Below are positions 48,796 to 58,739 of a stretch of DNA of 64,000 nucleotides, piece by piece. Under the pieces are notes generated by a model that worked only from the letters and a program-made list of their open reading frames with translations, was not told where the DNA came from and did not search any database. Each line of letters opens with the position of its first letter. Position 1 is the first letter of the stretch. This DNA is from an uncultured Kordia sp. Its GTDB lineage: Bacteria; Bacteroidota; Bacteroidia; Flavobacteriales; Flavobacteriaceae. Location: the NCBI RefSeq assembly GCF_947489565.1, contig NZ_CANLEA010000004.1, positions 1-64,000 on the forward strand. Direction: 5' to 3'. A program made the position numbers and the translations under genes.

Positions 48796-51700
48796 ATGAA
48801 AAAAAATACGATAACCTACGTACTATTTTTTTGTTTACTAACAACACATCTCTTTTCACAAACCATTTACGTAAACCACGCAGCTACAGGAAGTAATAAT
48901 GGAAGTAGTTGGACAGATGCGTATACAACAATTGGAGCTGCCATAAGTGCTGCCGCTGCTAACGATCAAATATGGGTTGCGCAAGGAACCTACAAAGAAA
49001 CCTACAGTATCACTACGGCTGGTGTTTCTTTATACGGAGGTTTTGCTGGAACAGAAACCATGGAATCTGAAAGAAACTGGAATGCAAACCCAACTATTTT
49101 ATCAGGAGATATGGATAGCTCAGGTTCTGTAACTGCTGGTGATACTTCTAATATGATTACACTCAGTAGTGCCAATGCGCGTTTGGATGGTTTTATAGTT
49201 GAGTATACAAATAACAGAGCTGTCACCATTTCTAGTTTTGCCACGATTCAAAACTGTATTTTCAGACATTCAATTGGTCCAGGTGTTTATTTTTCAGACT
49301 CCGTAGGTTCCGTGATTAGCAACTCTCTTTTCTACGAACTTAGCACCTATTCAACTGGTATCACTACACAAAGTACCACTCTTGTCAATGTGACCATTCC
49401 GTATACTATTGGGATTATATCTGTTGGTGGAACTGTTAATTTTAACAATTCAATCATATTAACGGGCATACAAACGAGTGGTTTTGGAGGTGCAAATTAT
49501 AACAACTCAATTTCTTCTGGTACAGGAATCAACTTTTCGGATGCAAGCAATAATGATTTCACCATAGATACAAGTTCTACAGCATACCAAGCAGGAAACT
49601 TAGCCTACAATAGCGCTACTCTTGATCTTGCACACAATGCAAGAACTTCTGAAGGAAATACCGTAATCAATATTGGTGCTTATGAAGGTGCTTCAAAAGT
49701 AACTCCGACTTTTAATTTTACGCAACCAACGCTTACTTTTGGAGATGTACCTTCGGAATTAACTATTACTTCAAATTCAACAGGAACACGTACGTATGAA
49801 TTATTTACTGATATGGCAGGAACAATGCCTGATACTACCAATGGTAGAAGTGTAAGCAGCGCTAATGGAGATACTATAACACTAACTGTTGGAAATGCAG
49901 GAACTACCTATTTAAAAGTTTCTACTACCGAAACGACAACGCATGCAGCTGGCGAACAGATTTTTGAAATTACAATCGATAAGGCAGATCCTGTACTTTC
50001 ATGGAATGATCAATCTATTTTACTGTTTTCGACATTAACCGCTCAGCAACTGAATGCTACTGCTGATGTTTCAGGAACTTTTGCTTACTATGAAAATTAC
50101 GATGACACTACAGGAATGTTTAGTACACTCATTCTGCAAGACTTTCATCAACTTGTCACTGCAGGACCAACCATTTTATATGCTTCTTTTACACCTACAG
50201 ATACTGCAAACTACAATACAGGTTTTACCTCTAGTAACGTAAATGTAGTAAGTTCATTAATTATCCATGTAAATGAAGCTGCAACAGGTACAAATAATGG
50301 ATCTACTTGGACAGATGCTTATACAAGTTTGGAAACAGCATTCGCCAATTTTTCGCAAGGACAAGAAATATGGGTAGCGCAAGGAAGTTATAAAACTTCA
50401 CAGACAACAAACACCAATAATATGTTGTTACTAGGCGGATTCAACGGAACAGAAACTACAAAAACTGAAAGAAACTGGAATCAAAATCCTACCATCATCT
50501 CTGGTGATGTAAATAGTAACGGAATAGGTGATTTTGGAATAGACCTTCAAGATTTAGTCGTTATAGAAGGTTCTAATGCATTCGTTGACGGATTTATCTT
50601 TGAACACTCACTCGGAATAGCATTAGACCTAACTACAGAAGCCACCGTACAAAATTGTATTTTTAGAAACATTACAGGAAATTCGTCATTTGCTATTTCG
50701 TCTAGCGGAAGCTCTGTAACGATTTCTAATTGCTTATTTTATGATAATGCAACAGATGCTAGTGTGGGAACTGTAACTTCTAGTGCAACACCATTAACCG
50801 TAATCAATTCCACATTTAACAATACAACGTCTGGAAATGGTATCAAAATAACTTCTGGTCAGTTGGTGACGCACAATACTATTTTTGCGAACGGATCGGC
50901 AGCGCATATTAGTGTTAATGCTGGTATCAATAATTCTGCGACTAGCAATCATACATTATTTGACACTGCACTTCCTTCTGATGTGATTGATGGTACTGGA
51001 AATATTTTCAACGCAAATCCTTTATTTGTAGATGCTGCGACTAATGATTACAACTTGCAACCGAGTTCACCTGCGGTAAACATAGGAAACAATAGCATCA
51101 ATACAGCTAGTTTTGATCTGAATAAAAATGATCGTATCGTTCTTTCTACCATAGATTTAGGAGCGTATGAAAATACAGGTCTCAACAATCAAATCATTAC
51201 ATTCAATCCATTAGTAGCAGTAAATTTGGGTGATTCAGATTTCGATCTTACTGCAACGGCTAGTTCAGGTTTAGCCGTTAGTTATAGTAGTTCTGATACT
51301 TCGGTAGCAACCATTTCAGGAAATACCGTAACTCTTGTTGGCGCTGGAACCACAACAATCACAGCAAGTCAGGCAGGAGATGCTAATTTTGAAGCTGCTA
51401 TCAATGTAACACAAGTGCTAACTGTAAATCCTCCAATTACGACTGATCAAACAGTAACTGCAACTCCAACTTCAGGTATTTGCAGTGTAGACGCTACGGT
51501 ATCTTTGGCGTCTTCTCAATTAGGAATCGATTATTATTTAAGAGATGATACAACAAACGCTATTGTTGAAGGTCCTGTAAGTGGAACAAACGCAGCAATT
51601 TCATTTGCAAACGAAACACTTACAAACGATAAAACATACAATGTCTACGCTGTACATGCAGATGAACGCATCAATACCTTTCAGTTTGATGATGTTGATG

Positions 51701-53403
51701 GTTATGTAAGCATTCCGAGTACAATCAACGATGAGTTTACAAATAATAGAATCACTATTGAAACATGGGCGTATATTCCTTCTTCAGATGATACAGATCA
51801 ATTTACTACATTGGTTACAGGTGAATTTGATGGAGCAACCGTTCCTTATACCATTTACATTAATAGTGGCGCTATGGGAACTGGTTTCTACAATGCTGGT
51901 TGGACAGAAATCACAGGAGTTTCCTATCCAAAAGATCAATGGATTCATGTAGCTTCTACCTACGATCAAAACAATATCAAACTATATATCAACGGAACTG
52001 AAGTTGCCAGTCTGGCAGCAACAGCGGCAATTCCTGTAAACAGTTTTGGTTGGAGAATGGGAAGACGTTGGGATGGCCCGCAGAATTCTACTCGTCTTTT
52101 TGGTGGTGCTTTGGCAGAAACCCGCATTTGGAATACAGCTCGCTCTTCTTCAGAGATTACTACTAACATGAACACTATCATTACTAATGAAACGGGATTG
52201 GTTGCAAGTTATACCTATTCAGCTGAAGCTGGAACAACAATTACCGATCAAACGGGCAATGGATTTGACGGTTCATTAATTGCTTTAGCAGGAGATTCAA
52301 CTAACTGGATTGTTCCAAACGGTGCTTTAGAAATGTCTATGACACCAACCGTGACAATTACGCCCGTCGAAGATCAAATAGTTACTTTAGCACAAGCGGA
52401 TACACAATCAGCAACGGTTTCTATAGCAAATTCTCAAATAGGTGTTGATTATTATGTAAGAGATAATTCGGATGATGCTGTAATTGAAGGACCAATTGCC
52501 GGAACAGGAAACGCTATTGATTTTTCTACGGAAACAATAACAGCAGATAAAACTTATAATGTATTTGCAGAAGCAGGAAGTTGTAATTTACAATTGACCA
52601 ACACACCTACAGCAACATACAGTAGATTATTATTGTCTGCAAAAGCATATCTACAAGGAGCTGCTTTCAATCCGAATACAGGAGAAGAAACTTTAATGCG
52701 TGACGATTTACGTGTAGCAAGTTTATTACCTACCACTTCTCCGTATACAGATGGAATTACTTGCGATGCAAGTGTATTCAACATAACAGGATCAGATGCA
52801 ATTGTAGATTGGATTTGGGTAGAATTACGAGACAAAAGCGACAATACAATGGTTTTACATAGTACTTCTGCCCTATTGCAAAGAGATGGTGATATTGTTT
52901 CTGTAGATGGTACTTCTCCACTAGCTTTCTTCACATTTGCTGATGATTTTTTTATTACAATTAAACATCGAAATCATATGGGAATCTTGAGTTTGAATGC
53001 TATAACGCTCAGTTCTTCAAATACGACTGTTGTAGATTTTTCGGATACTACCAATCAAATCACTTTTGGAAGCAATGCGCAAACAACCTCTGAAATGCCC
53101 ACTAATATAGTTGCTATGTGGGCAGGAAATGTAAATGGAGACACACTTATTCAGTATTCCGGAACAGATCCAGATACACCAAATATTTTATCGCTCGTAC
53201 TAAATGATGCCGGAAACTTTCTCAATTTCCCAACATTCGTGGTAAGTGGCTATTTAACAAATGACATCAATATGGATGGAAGTACACAATATTCGGGGAC
53301 AACTCCAGATACGCCTTTCATCTTACAAAATATATTGGCGCATCCAGGCAACTTTTTAAACTTTAGCACCTATCAAATTTTAGAACAGTTACCAGAAAAC
53401 TAA
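48796..53403 (+). CDS. Large secreted beta-helix / Ig-like / LamG protein
   Basis: 1535 aa. Signal peptide 1-22 (THLFSQ). A right-handed beta-helix region about 23-300, a beta-rich linker about 305-490, a second beta-helix about 490-790 that repeats the first (both hold ATG-NNGS-WTDAY and ERNWN-NPTI-SGD), a bacterial Ig-like domain about 795-880, a LamG/concanavalin-like domain about 955-1140 (DGYVSIPSTINDEFTNNRITIETWAY, DQWIHVASTYDQNNIKLYINGTEVA), a repeated LGIDYYLRDDTTNAIVEGP-type module on either side of it, and two C-terminal dockerin-like repeats (GNVNGD-, NDINMDG-). Surface adhesion or polysaccharide binding is plausible. No catalytic motif and no standard type IX sorting domain were recognised. 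Confidence 0.85.
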   Translation: MKKNTITYVLFFCLLTTHLFSQTIYVNHAATGSNNGSSWTDAYTTIGAAISAAAANDQIWVAQGTYKETYSITTAGVSLYGGFAGTETMESERNWNANPTILSGDMDSSGSVTAGDTSNMITLSSANARLDGFIVEYTNNRAVTISSFATIQNCIFRHSIGPGVYFSDSVGSVISNSLFYELSTYSTGITTQSTTLVNVTIPYTIGIISVGGTVNFNNSIILTGIQTSGFGGANYNNSISSGTGINFSDASNNDFTIDTSSTAYQAGNLAYNSATLDLAHNARTSEGNTVINIGAYEGASKVTPTFNFTQPTLTFGDVPSELTITSNSTGTRTYELFTDMAGTMPDTTNGRSVSSANGDTITLTVGNAGTTYLKVSTTETTTHAAGEQIFEITIDKADPVLSWNDQSILLFSTLTAQQLNATADVSGTFAYYENYDDTTGMFSTLILQDFHQLVTAGPTILYASFTPTDTANYNTGFTSSNVNVVSSLIIHVNEAATGTNNGSTWTDAYTSLETAFANFSQGQEIWVAQGSYKTSQTTNTNNMLLLGGFNGTETTKTERNWNQNPTIISGDVNSNGIGDFGIDLQDLVVIEGSNAFVDGFIFEHSLGIALDLTTEATVQNCIFRNITGNSSFAISSSGSSVTISNCLFYDNATDASVGTVTSSATPLTVINSTFNNTTSGNGIKITSGQLVTHNTIFANGSAAHISVNAGINNSATSNHTLFDTALPSDVIDGTGNIFNANPLFVDAATNDYNLQPSSPAVNIGNNSINTASFDLNKNDRIVLSTIDLGAYENTGLNNQIITFNPLVAVNLGDSDFDLTATASSGLAVSYSSSDTSVATISGNTVTLVGAGTTTITASQAGDANFEAAINVTQVLTVNPPITTDQTVTATPTSGICSVDATVSLASSQLGIDYYLRDDTTNAIVEGPVSGTNAAISFANETLTNDKTYNVYAVHADERINTFQFDDVDGYVSIPSTINDEFTNNRITIETWAYIPSSDDTDQFTTLVTGEFDGATVPYTIYINSGAMGTGFYNAGWTEITGVSYPKDQWIHVASTYDQNNIKLYINGTEVASLAATAAIPVNSFGWRMGRRWDGPQNSTRLFGGALAETRIWNTARSSSEITTNMNTIITNETGLVASYTYSAEAGTTITDQTGNGFDGSLIALAGDSTNWIVPNGALEMSMTPTVTITPVEDQIVTLAQADTQSATVSIANSQIGVDYYVRDNSDDAVIEGPIAGTGNAIDFSTETITADKTYNVFAEAGSCNLQLTNTPTATYSRLLLSAKAYLQGAAFNPNTGEETLMRDDLRVASLLPTTSPYTDGITCDASVFNITGSDAIVDWIWVELRDKSDNTMVLHSTSALLQRDGDIVSVDGTSPLAFFTFADDFFITIKHRNHMGILSLNAITLSSSNTTVVDFSDTTNQITFGSNAQTTSEMPTNIVAMWAGNVNGDTLIQYSGTDPDTPNILSLVLNDAGNFLNFPTFVVSGYLTNDINMDGSTQYSGTTPDTPFILQNILAHPGNFLNFSTYQILEQLPEN

Positions 53404-53518
53404 CATGTATTAAAGCATATATAAAAAAGCAATAGAATGTAGAGTCACTTCTTAATGGGGTAAAACCTTTATGAATAGATTGTTGTTAGTCGCGATTCTC
53501 ATTCTTTGCTTTTACAAG

Positions 53519-53548
53519 AGGTTGTTTCCTTAGGGAAATGACCTTTTT
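53519..53548 (+). terminator. Rho-independent terminator candidate
   Basis: Stem AGGT-tg-TTTCC (53519-53529) pairs with GGAAA-tg-ACCT (53534-53544) around a 4-nt loop (TTAG) and is followed by TTTT. It lies 116 bp after the stop of the 1535-aa gene, between convergent transcripts. Confidence 0.45.
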
Positions 53549-53599
53549 GGTTTTGTTACTAACTATTTTAAGAGTTAATATATGTAAGACTGTAAATAA

Positions 53600-54550
53600 T
53601 CAATTCATAATATATTTTGATTCATTTTCTATAAAATCCATTATACTACTTTCAAACTTTTTTTTACTACTAAAATAATTATAGTGCATAAATCTTTTTA
53701 CTTTTGATTTTTTCATCCAATCTTCCCAGAATAATTCTATAATTTCTTGATCAGTAGGTCTAACTGTTGGATTACCTGTTTTTGTTAAAGATCTATCATA
53801 AAATTCTAAAGCAATTATCTCTAAATTTTTCAAGTTAGGGTTATTAACAGGAACAATCCCATATTCATTTTCGTCAAAGAAGTTTTTTAAAGAATTAGTT
53901 TTCGATTTTTTAAAAGCCTTCCGAAAATCTGAAATTACTTTTCTATTCAAAAAATAAGTTTTTTTTCCGTTTTTTTGATTTGAACCATATTCGATATAGC
54001 CATCAGTAAACAATAATAATATATTTCTATATTTATTTTCATCATTTGTTATTCCTCTAATTTTTGATTTTAGTAAACTATAAATGTCAGCTCCTTTTAT
54101 ATTCATACTTGCTGAATCATATAGCTTTTTTATTTCACCCTTAAATGCCTTTTTATCTTCTTTAAATCCTTTAATATTATTTGTTAGATATTTTATACGC
54201 TGCATGTTATTAAATTTAGATAGATCCAAATTTAGTTTTTCAGTATCTACCTTATAATTTTTAACATCCATCCCATTTAAAAACAATACTTCTATTTTAT
54301 CTTTTTGCCCATTATCTCTATTGGCAGATTTGTATATGTTTGGATAATAAAATTCTAAAAAATGAGCAATTAATGTACTATCTTCAAGTGTTTTTGGATA
54401 TTTTGTAAGCCGATTTGACAAATCTGAACAGATTAAGAATCGTAAATGCTTCTTTGAAGGAATCGTTTCTAATTTATTGATATTCTCATTGCATGATATC
54501 GAAAAAATTAATACCAAGATCAAGGCTGCTAAATTATTCGTTTTTATCAT
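53600..54550 (-). CDS. Lipoprotein with vWA-like domain
   Basis: 316 aa. Type II signal peptide with lipobox SIS-C20, so a membrane-anchored lipoprotein. The rest looks like a von Willebrand factor A fold: hydrophobic strand LRFLICSD followed by DLSNR (Asp43, Ser45; a partial MIDAS, with Arg where DxSxS has its last Ser) and a later strand ILLLFTDGYIEYG supplying another metal-ligand Asp. Many Lys and Asn. It is the last gene of the six-gene operon, 1 bp after the PLD-like membrane protein. Function unknown; vWA domains usually mediate metal-dependent protein contacts, so it may partner the membrane protein before it. Confidence 0.7.
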   Translation of the reverse strand: MIKTNNLAALILVLIFSISCNENINKLETIPSKKHLRFLICSDLSNRLTKYPKTLEDSTLIAHFLEFYYPNIYKSANRDNGQKDKIEVLFLNGMDVKNYKVDTEKLNLDLSKFNNMQRIKYLTNNIKGFKEDKKAFKGEIKKLYDSASMNIKGADIYSLLKSKIRGITNDENKYRNILLLFTDGYIEYGSNQKNGKKTYFLNRKVISDFRKAFKKSKTNSLKNFFDENEYGIVPVNNPNLKNLEIIALEFYDRSLTKTGNPTVRPTDQEIIELFWEDWMKKSKVKRFMHYNYFSSKKKFESSIMDFIENESKYIMN

Positions 54551-54551
54551 T

Positions 54552-56567
54552 TTACTTAGGGTTTATTACTTTAATAATATTTTTTTCAGGTAAGTTTATA
54601 TTGTCATTTGACCAAGAATCAACTATGCTATAGGCTTTATTATATAACTCTTTAGACTTTTCTTCCGCAAACTCTTTATATAACCAGGCAGCCCATCCTT
54701 GAAGAAATACACTTATTCTATCCTTAAAAGCTGCTAGAGGTAAATAGATCGTATTATTATCGATTCCATTCTTATAAATATCTGCTCGTTTTTTTATGTA
54801 CGTTATATATTCTTCTTTTTCAATTTCTAGTTCATTTATTCCTTCTTGACGTTCTACATCTAAATATGAAATATTGATTTTTATTTCATTTTGTAATTCT
54901 ATCATTTGAATTTTATTTTTCTTCAATTCTTCAACTTCTTCTGTATATTCAAATAATTCGCTTGAAAGTAGTAGAATTTCATCTGTCAATTGTTTTTTCT
55001 TTAATTTAGCTTGCTCTTCTTCTTCTCTAGGCAATCTATCCTTTATGTATTTTTTCAGCCTAGATACTGCATTCACAAACATTATTAGTGGTACAAATCC
55101 AAAAAAGAAAATAAAGAAAAATTCTAAACACCATTCTAAATTAATAGCCCTTTCAATACCATCATTAAGTTCTCTGATAGTATCAATTGAATTTTTAACT
55201 TTATAAGATATTAGACTATCTAAGGATATTATTGTTAAATAAGAAATCACTTTAGATAACTTGTTTTTTGTACGATCTGCATAGTGAGCTAATGAAAACG
55301 GAATTACACTAAAAACAAGAATATAAAAAATGGCCAAACCTTGTCTATTTATTGCTAGTTGAAAGAAATCTGAATTAAAAAAATTAGGCGTAAACCTATA
55401 ATTTTCATAATCTTGTTTGGCATACAATAATATATACGCACTAGAAGCATAAAATAAAAAGGAGATTACAAATAACCCTATTGGATATATTAAATACTTT
55501 ATTATTGCATATCGTTTTTTAGGTGGACGAGGAATTTTTTCAATATCCAACTTTAGTTTTTCTTCTTCAATTTTTTTAATCTCAATCTCTTTTTGAGGAA
55601 TTTTATTACTCTCCAGATCTTTTACTGATAAATTTATTTTCTCGATTTCAGTGTCCAAATGATTTAATTCTATTTGAAACTGTTTCTTTTTTGCAGTTAT
55701 TTCACTTTCTTTTGTTGCTATTTCTCCATTTGAATATTTAGAAAAACTATTGGTTAATTCTGCTACTTTTAAATTAATTTTTGTTTTTAAATCTTCTTTT
55801 TGCTTGATATTGTTATTTATACTACACAAAAAAATATTATAAAGTGAATCCATTATTTTTGATAGAGTATCTGGATTACCTCTGACTCTCTGTGCACTTT
55901 CAGCTCCAGCCAATAATAGTTCATTTTTGTTAAAGCTTTCTATATCTGTAATTACAATTGAGTCTAAGACTTCATCTATTGCAGTTATACCTTCAGAAAT
56001 TTTATCCGCTTTACGTTTAGAACTTTCTAACAGTGATTCTTTATCCTGTTCTTGTTCTAGCTCTTCTTCATCAATTCTCCTATATACACCTTTTAGCCAA
56101 CCAAATAATCCTCTTTTAGGTGTAGATGAAATATTTTTTGATATATTTCTCACAAAAAACACATTAAATTCATTTATGAATTTCTCAATAATATCTTTTC
56201 TATGAGAAATGGTTACACCTCCTGAATAATTATTTTTATTATGAAAAGACCAGTTTGTAGAGGCATAGATAGCAATCTCTCTGTCTATTAAGCAAAAATC
56301 TCGATTCCAACCTTGATCATTTATATTTTTAAAAATTGACACTTTAAAATTGTCATCAAAATCTAACAGTTTCACTTTTTGCTCCCAGCTATTTTCATCA
56401 ATAGATAATTTAATTAGTATCCCTTTTTTTGATTGCCTTATTAATAATTCTAAAATTTCATCATCCATACACCAACATGAACCTATTAATATTTGTTCTC
56501 TTGCCGTAAGCATTTTTTCTTTTATTGATCTTAATGCAATATGTTTGTTATGTAATTGTTCTTCCAT
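54552..56567 (-). CDS. Membrane protein with degenerate PLD-like N-domain and coiled coils
   Basis: 671 aa. N-terminal 20-140 resembles half of a phospholipase-D-type domain (REQILIGSCWCMDDEILELL, then NRDFCLIDREIAIYASTNWS, where intact enzymes have HxKxxxxD), but the His/Lys are absent, so nuclease or lipase activity is unlikely. Coiled coil about 260-345, a pair of membrane helices about 358-382 and 408-430, perhaps a third about 441-455, another about 478-501, then a second coiled coil about 505-600. It starts 86 bp after the TIR gene and ends 1 bp before the lipoprotein gene. A membrane-acting effector or scaffold is possible; no known family recognised beyond the PLD-like part. Confidence 0.7.
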   Translation of the reverse strand: MEEQLHNKHIALRSIKEKMLTAREQILIGSCWCMDDEILELLIRQSKKGILIKLSIDENSWEQKVKLLDFDDNFKVSIFKNINDQGWNRDFCLIDREIAIYASTNWSFHNKNNYSGGVTISHRKDIIEKFINEFNVFFVRNISKNISSTPKRGLFGWLKGVYRRIDEEELEQEQDKESLLESSKRKADKISEGITAIDEVLDSIVITDIESFNKNELLLAGAESAQRVRGNPDTLSKIMDSLYNIFLCSINNNIKQKEDLKTKINLKVAELTNSFSKYSNGEIATKESEITAKKKQFQIELNHLDTEIEKINLSVKDLESNKIPQKEIEIKKIEEEKLKLDIEKIPRPPKKRYAIIKYLIYPIGLFVISFLFYASSAYILLYAKQDYENYRFTPNFFNSDFFQLAINRQGLAIFYILVFSVIPFSLAHYADRTKNKLSKVISYLTIISLDSLISYKVKNSIDTIRELNDGIERAINLEWCLEFFFIFFFGFVPLIMFVNAVSRLKKYIKDRLPREEEEQAKLKKKQLTDEILLLSSELFEYTEEVEELKKNKIQMIELQNEIKINISYLDVERQEGINELEIEKEEYITYIKKRADIYKNGIDNNTIYLPLAAFKDRISVFLQGWAAWLYKEFAEEKSKELYNKAYSIVDSWSNDNINLPEKNIIKVINPK

Positions 56568-56653
56568 AAAAGAATTGATATTAAATTATTATTGCTTTTT
56601 GTAATAAATATTCGCTTTTTATATTCTAAATTTTAAGAGTAAACATTTGATTA

Positions 56654-57205
56654 TCAATACTCAAAATCAAACAACTCCAATAACCAATGTGAATTATTCT
56701 TCATTTTATTTCTAGTGTTATTTATGAGAGAAGTATTTTTTCTCATACGGTTCGCTATTACTAGTTTCCTAATTAGATTTTTAGTATCGAGAACACTGTT
56801 CCAATCCATTTTTACGACATATCCTGAGTCAATATTATCCTGAAGGCGCTTTGGTATACTATGTTTTTTTATTCCTGGAAGAAAGATGGCTAAAATTCCA
56901 CTAGGTCTGAATCCTTCTCTAAACCGAACATTCTTATTACGATATCCTTCTAAAGAAGCCCATATTTCCCAATCTACCCATTTTCTCCTTCCTGTATTCT
57001 TTCCTATCAAAACAATCGTTACAGAACAATGATTCATTCTATATTTAATTCTATCGTAAATTTGTTCTTCATCTCTATAACTAATATCTCTATCAAGTCC
57101 ATAATCAGAGACTTTTATAAGTTGATATATTTCTCTTATTTTTTTTACATATTTGAAATCATCTTTATGATAATAACTTATAAAACAATTGAGTCTTTTA
57201 TTCAT
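56654..57205 (-). CDS. ThsB-like TIR-domain protein 2
   Basis: 183 aa, single domain of the ThsB/DUF1863 TIR-like family. It opens with a FISYYHKDD strand and loop, and carries SVTIVLIGKNTGRRKWVDWEI with Glu80 in the position of the catalytic glutamate of NAD-consuming TIR enzymes. In Thoeris systems ThsB senses phage and makes a cyclic-ADP-ribose-type signal from NAD+ that switches on an effector. It begins 1 bp after the other TIR gene. The two share the N-terminus, the VDWEI motif and Glu80 at the same residue number, so they are paralogues, though they diverge in the C-terminal half. Expected cytoplasmic. Confidence 0.8.
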   Translation of the reverse strand: MNKRLNCFISYYHKDDFKYVKKIREIYQLIKVSDYGLDRDISYRDEEQIYDRIKYRMNHCSVTIVLIGKNTGRRKWVDWEIWASLEGYRNKNVRFREGFRPSGILAIFLPGIKKHSIPKRLQDNIDSGYVVKMDWNSVLDTKNLIRKLVIANRMRKNTSLINNTRNKMKNNSHWLLELFDFEY

Positions 57206-57206
57206 T

Positions 57207-57740
57207 TCAATTACATAAATTTTTATCCATCTGTTTTTTACTATTCACTCGCTCATCTTCATGAGATGTACGTCTGTAAAAGGCATTATTGATAATGTCC
57301 TTCATTTCCTCGATATCTTCCGTCCAATCATGAATTGAAGCATATCCTTCTCCATTTTTTTTGAGATTATCAGCTAAACGATCAGGTATATTATTAGGAT
57401 TATAGTTTTCTTCCAATCCATAATCGGAATGTGATGGCAATCGGATACCTACCAATCCCGCATAAATACCTCCTACTTTATGATTTAACGCCGCAGCTAT
57501 TTCCCAATCGACATGCTTTCGACATCTCGTTTTTTGACTTATTAATACAACTAAAACTGTGACATCTTTCAAGTAGTCTTTTTGAATTAATTCTTTTGTA
57601 TATTGATCATGATTATTAACATCGATATCTTCAGCACGTACAGATTTATTGACAATGATATCTTCAAATAATTCTTCAAATTTGTTTTTATAATCTTCGT
57701 CTTTATGGTAATAACTGATAAATGTTTTACGCTTTTTCAT
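57207..57740 (-). CDS. ThsB-like TIR-domain protein 1
   Basis: 177 aa. TFISYYHKDED at the start, LKDVTVLVVLISQKTRCRKHVDWEI with putative catalytic Glu80, and a C-terminal half with IPDRLADNL and IHDWT, all as in ThsB-like TIR proteins. It lies 3 bp after the caspase-family gene and 1 bp before the second TIR gene. Caspase-type (type IV) Thoeris pairs a TIR protein with a caspase-like protease, so this gene is the natural signal-maker for its neighbour. Two TIR genes for one effector is also known in Thoeris loci and may widen the range of triggers. Confidence 0.82.
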   Translation of the reverse strand: MKKRKTFISYYHKDEDYKNKFEELFEDIIVNKSVRAEDIDVNNHDQYTKELIQKDYLKDVTVLVVLISQKTRCRKHVDWEIAAALNHKVGGIYAGLVGIRLPSHSDYGLEENYNPNNIPDRLADNLKKNGEGYASIHDWTEDIEEMKDIINNAFYRRTSHEDERVNSKKQMDKNLCN

Positions 57741-57743
57741 CTT

Positions 57744-58739
57744 TTAGATTTTATTCTTATCAACCATTTTCCAATAATAACGGCCTAGTCTACTAAGCTT
57801 ACACGAAGTGTTATTTTTAGCTGCATTGTACAAGTACTTTTCTCCAACAGGAACTAAAAGTCCAAGTGCGTAATATTCACGTAGATGTTTCATTTTTTTG
57901 ATATTTTTTCTATCTGTAGATCCCAAATCTTCCTCATAAGATCGGTCTAATGGAAAATTATACTTGGCATTTGGAAAATATTCTGTAATCTTACGTAGTG
58001 TCTTTAGTCTAATTTTCGGATACGCTTTTCGAAGTGAAACCATTTTTGAAACATGCGATTTAAATATTGGTCGTTGTTCCCAGGTATTTAACAATTGATC
58101 AACGTAATTATAAACTCCCGAAACATTGATGTTTCCTAAAATATCTGCAGCACCTCCTTTTAAAGCATTGCACAAAATAGACGTAAATAGTCCTTGGTTA
58201 TTTAGTTTTTCAATAGAATACTGCGTGTCCCTACTAGATGTTAATATAGAGACGCCTTCACGCAATATTACTTTGCGCCCGCCAAGCTCTTTTGAGTTCC
58301 CCAAATGTCCACTATGACAACAATCTAAAATTAAAATAACTTCACGGACTTTTGATGAGTTCGCCATCGTAATGATTTCGTCAAGTGAAACACCTTCTTG
58401 ATACTTTTCAGCATCTTGAGTTACCAAATAGCTCCCAATGTCATTAGTATTACCATGACCTGAAAAGTACAACACCGCAATCTCTGCTTCTTGATATAGT
58501 AAATTGTATATCTGTTTCTTTAATCTTCTGGTTGTAATCTGTGTTTTAGGATTGTGTGTATCTTTTGAAATCATTAATCTGCAATCAAAATTTACATTAT
58601 TATCTTCATGACGATTTAAGACCTTAAACATATTTTTCGCATCATTAATGCATCCGTCTAACGGACCTCTTTCGTAATGATTAATTCCCACTATTAATGC
58701 TCTTCTCATGGCGCCGTTTTTTATAATTGATTTACTCAT
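57744..58739 (-). CDS. Caspase-family (C14, metacaspase-like) protease
   Basis: 331 aa. p20-like domain about 11-220: RALIVGINHY, YFSGHG with catalytic His95, and LILDCCHSG with catalytic Cys141 (the Cys before HSG). The C-terminal 90 residues (about 240-331; TEYFPNAKYNFPLDRSYEED to LGRYYWKMV) form a separate small module, perhaps the sensor or substrate-binding part. Its ATG overlaps the stop of the upstream gene as ATGA (58736-58739), so the two are translationally coupled, and the TIR gene follows 3 bp later. It may be switched on by the TIR product and cut the coupled upstream protein. Met11 is an alternative start. Confidence 0.88.
   Translation of the reverse strand: MSKSIIKNGAMRRALIVGINHYERGPLDGCINDAKNMFKVLNRHEDNNVNFDCRLMISKDTHNPKTQITTRRLKKQIYNLLYQEAEIAVLYFSGHGNTNDIGSYLVTQDAEKYQEGVSLDEIITMANSSKVREVILILDCCHSGHLGNSKELGGRKVILREGVSILTSSRDTQYSIEKLNNQGLFTSILCNALKGGAADILGNINVSGVYNYVDQLLNTWEQRPIFKSHVSKMVSLRKAYPKIRLKTLRKITEYFPNAKYNFPLDRSYEEDLGSTDRKNIKKMKHLREYYALGLLVPVGEKYLYNAAKNNTSCKLSRLGRYYWKMVDKNKI

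Noticed and set aside
48796-53403. Type IX secretion sorting domain at the C-terminus
   Set aside because: The C-terminus consists of dockerin-like repeats and lacks the usual sorting-domain motifs I would expect.
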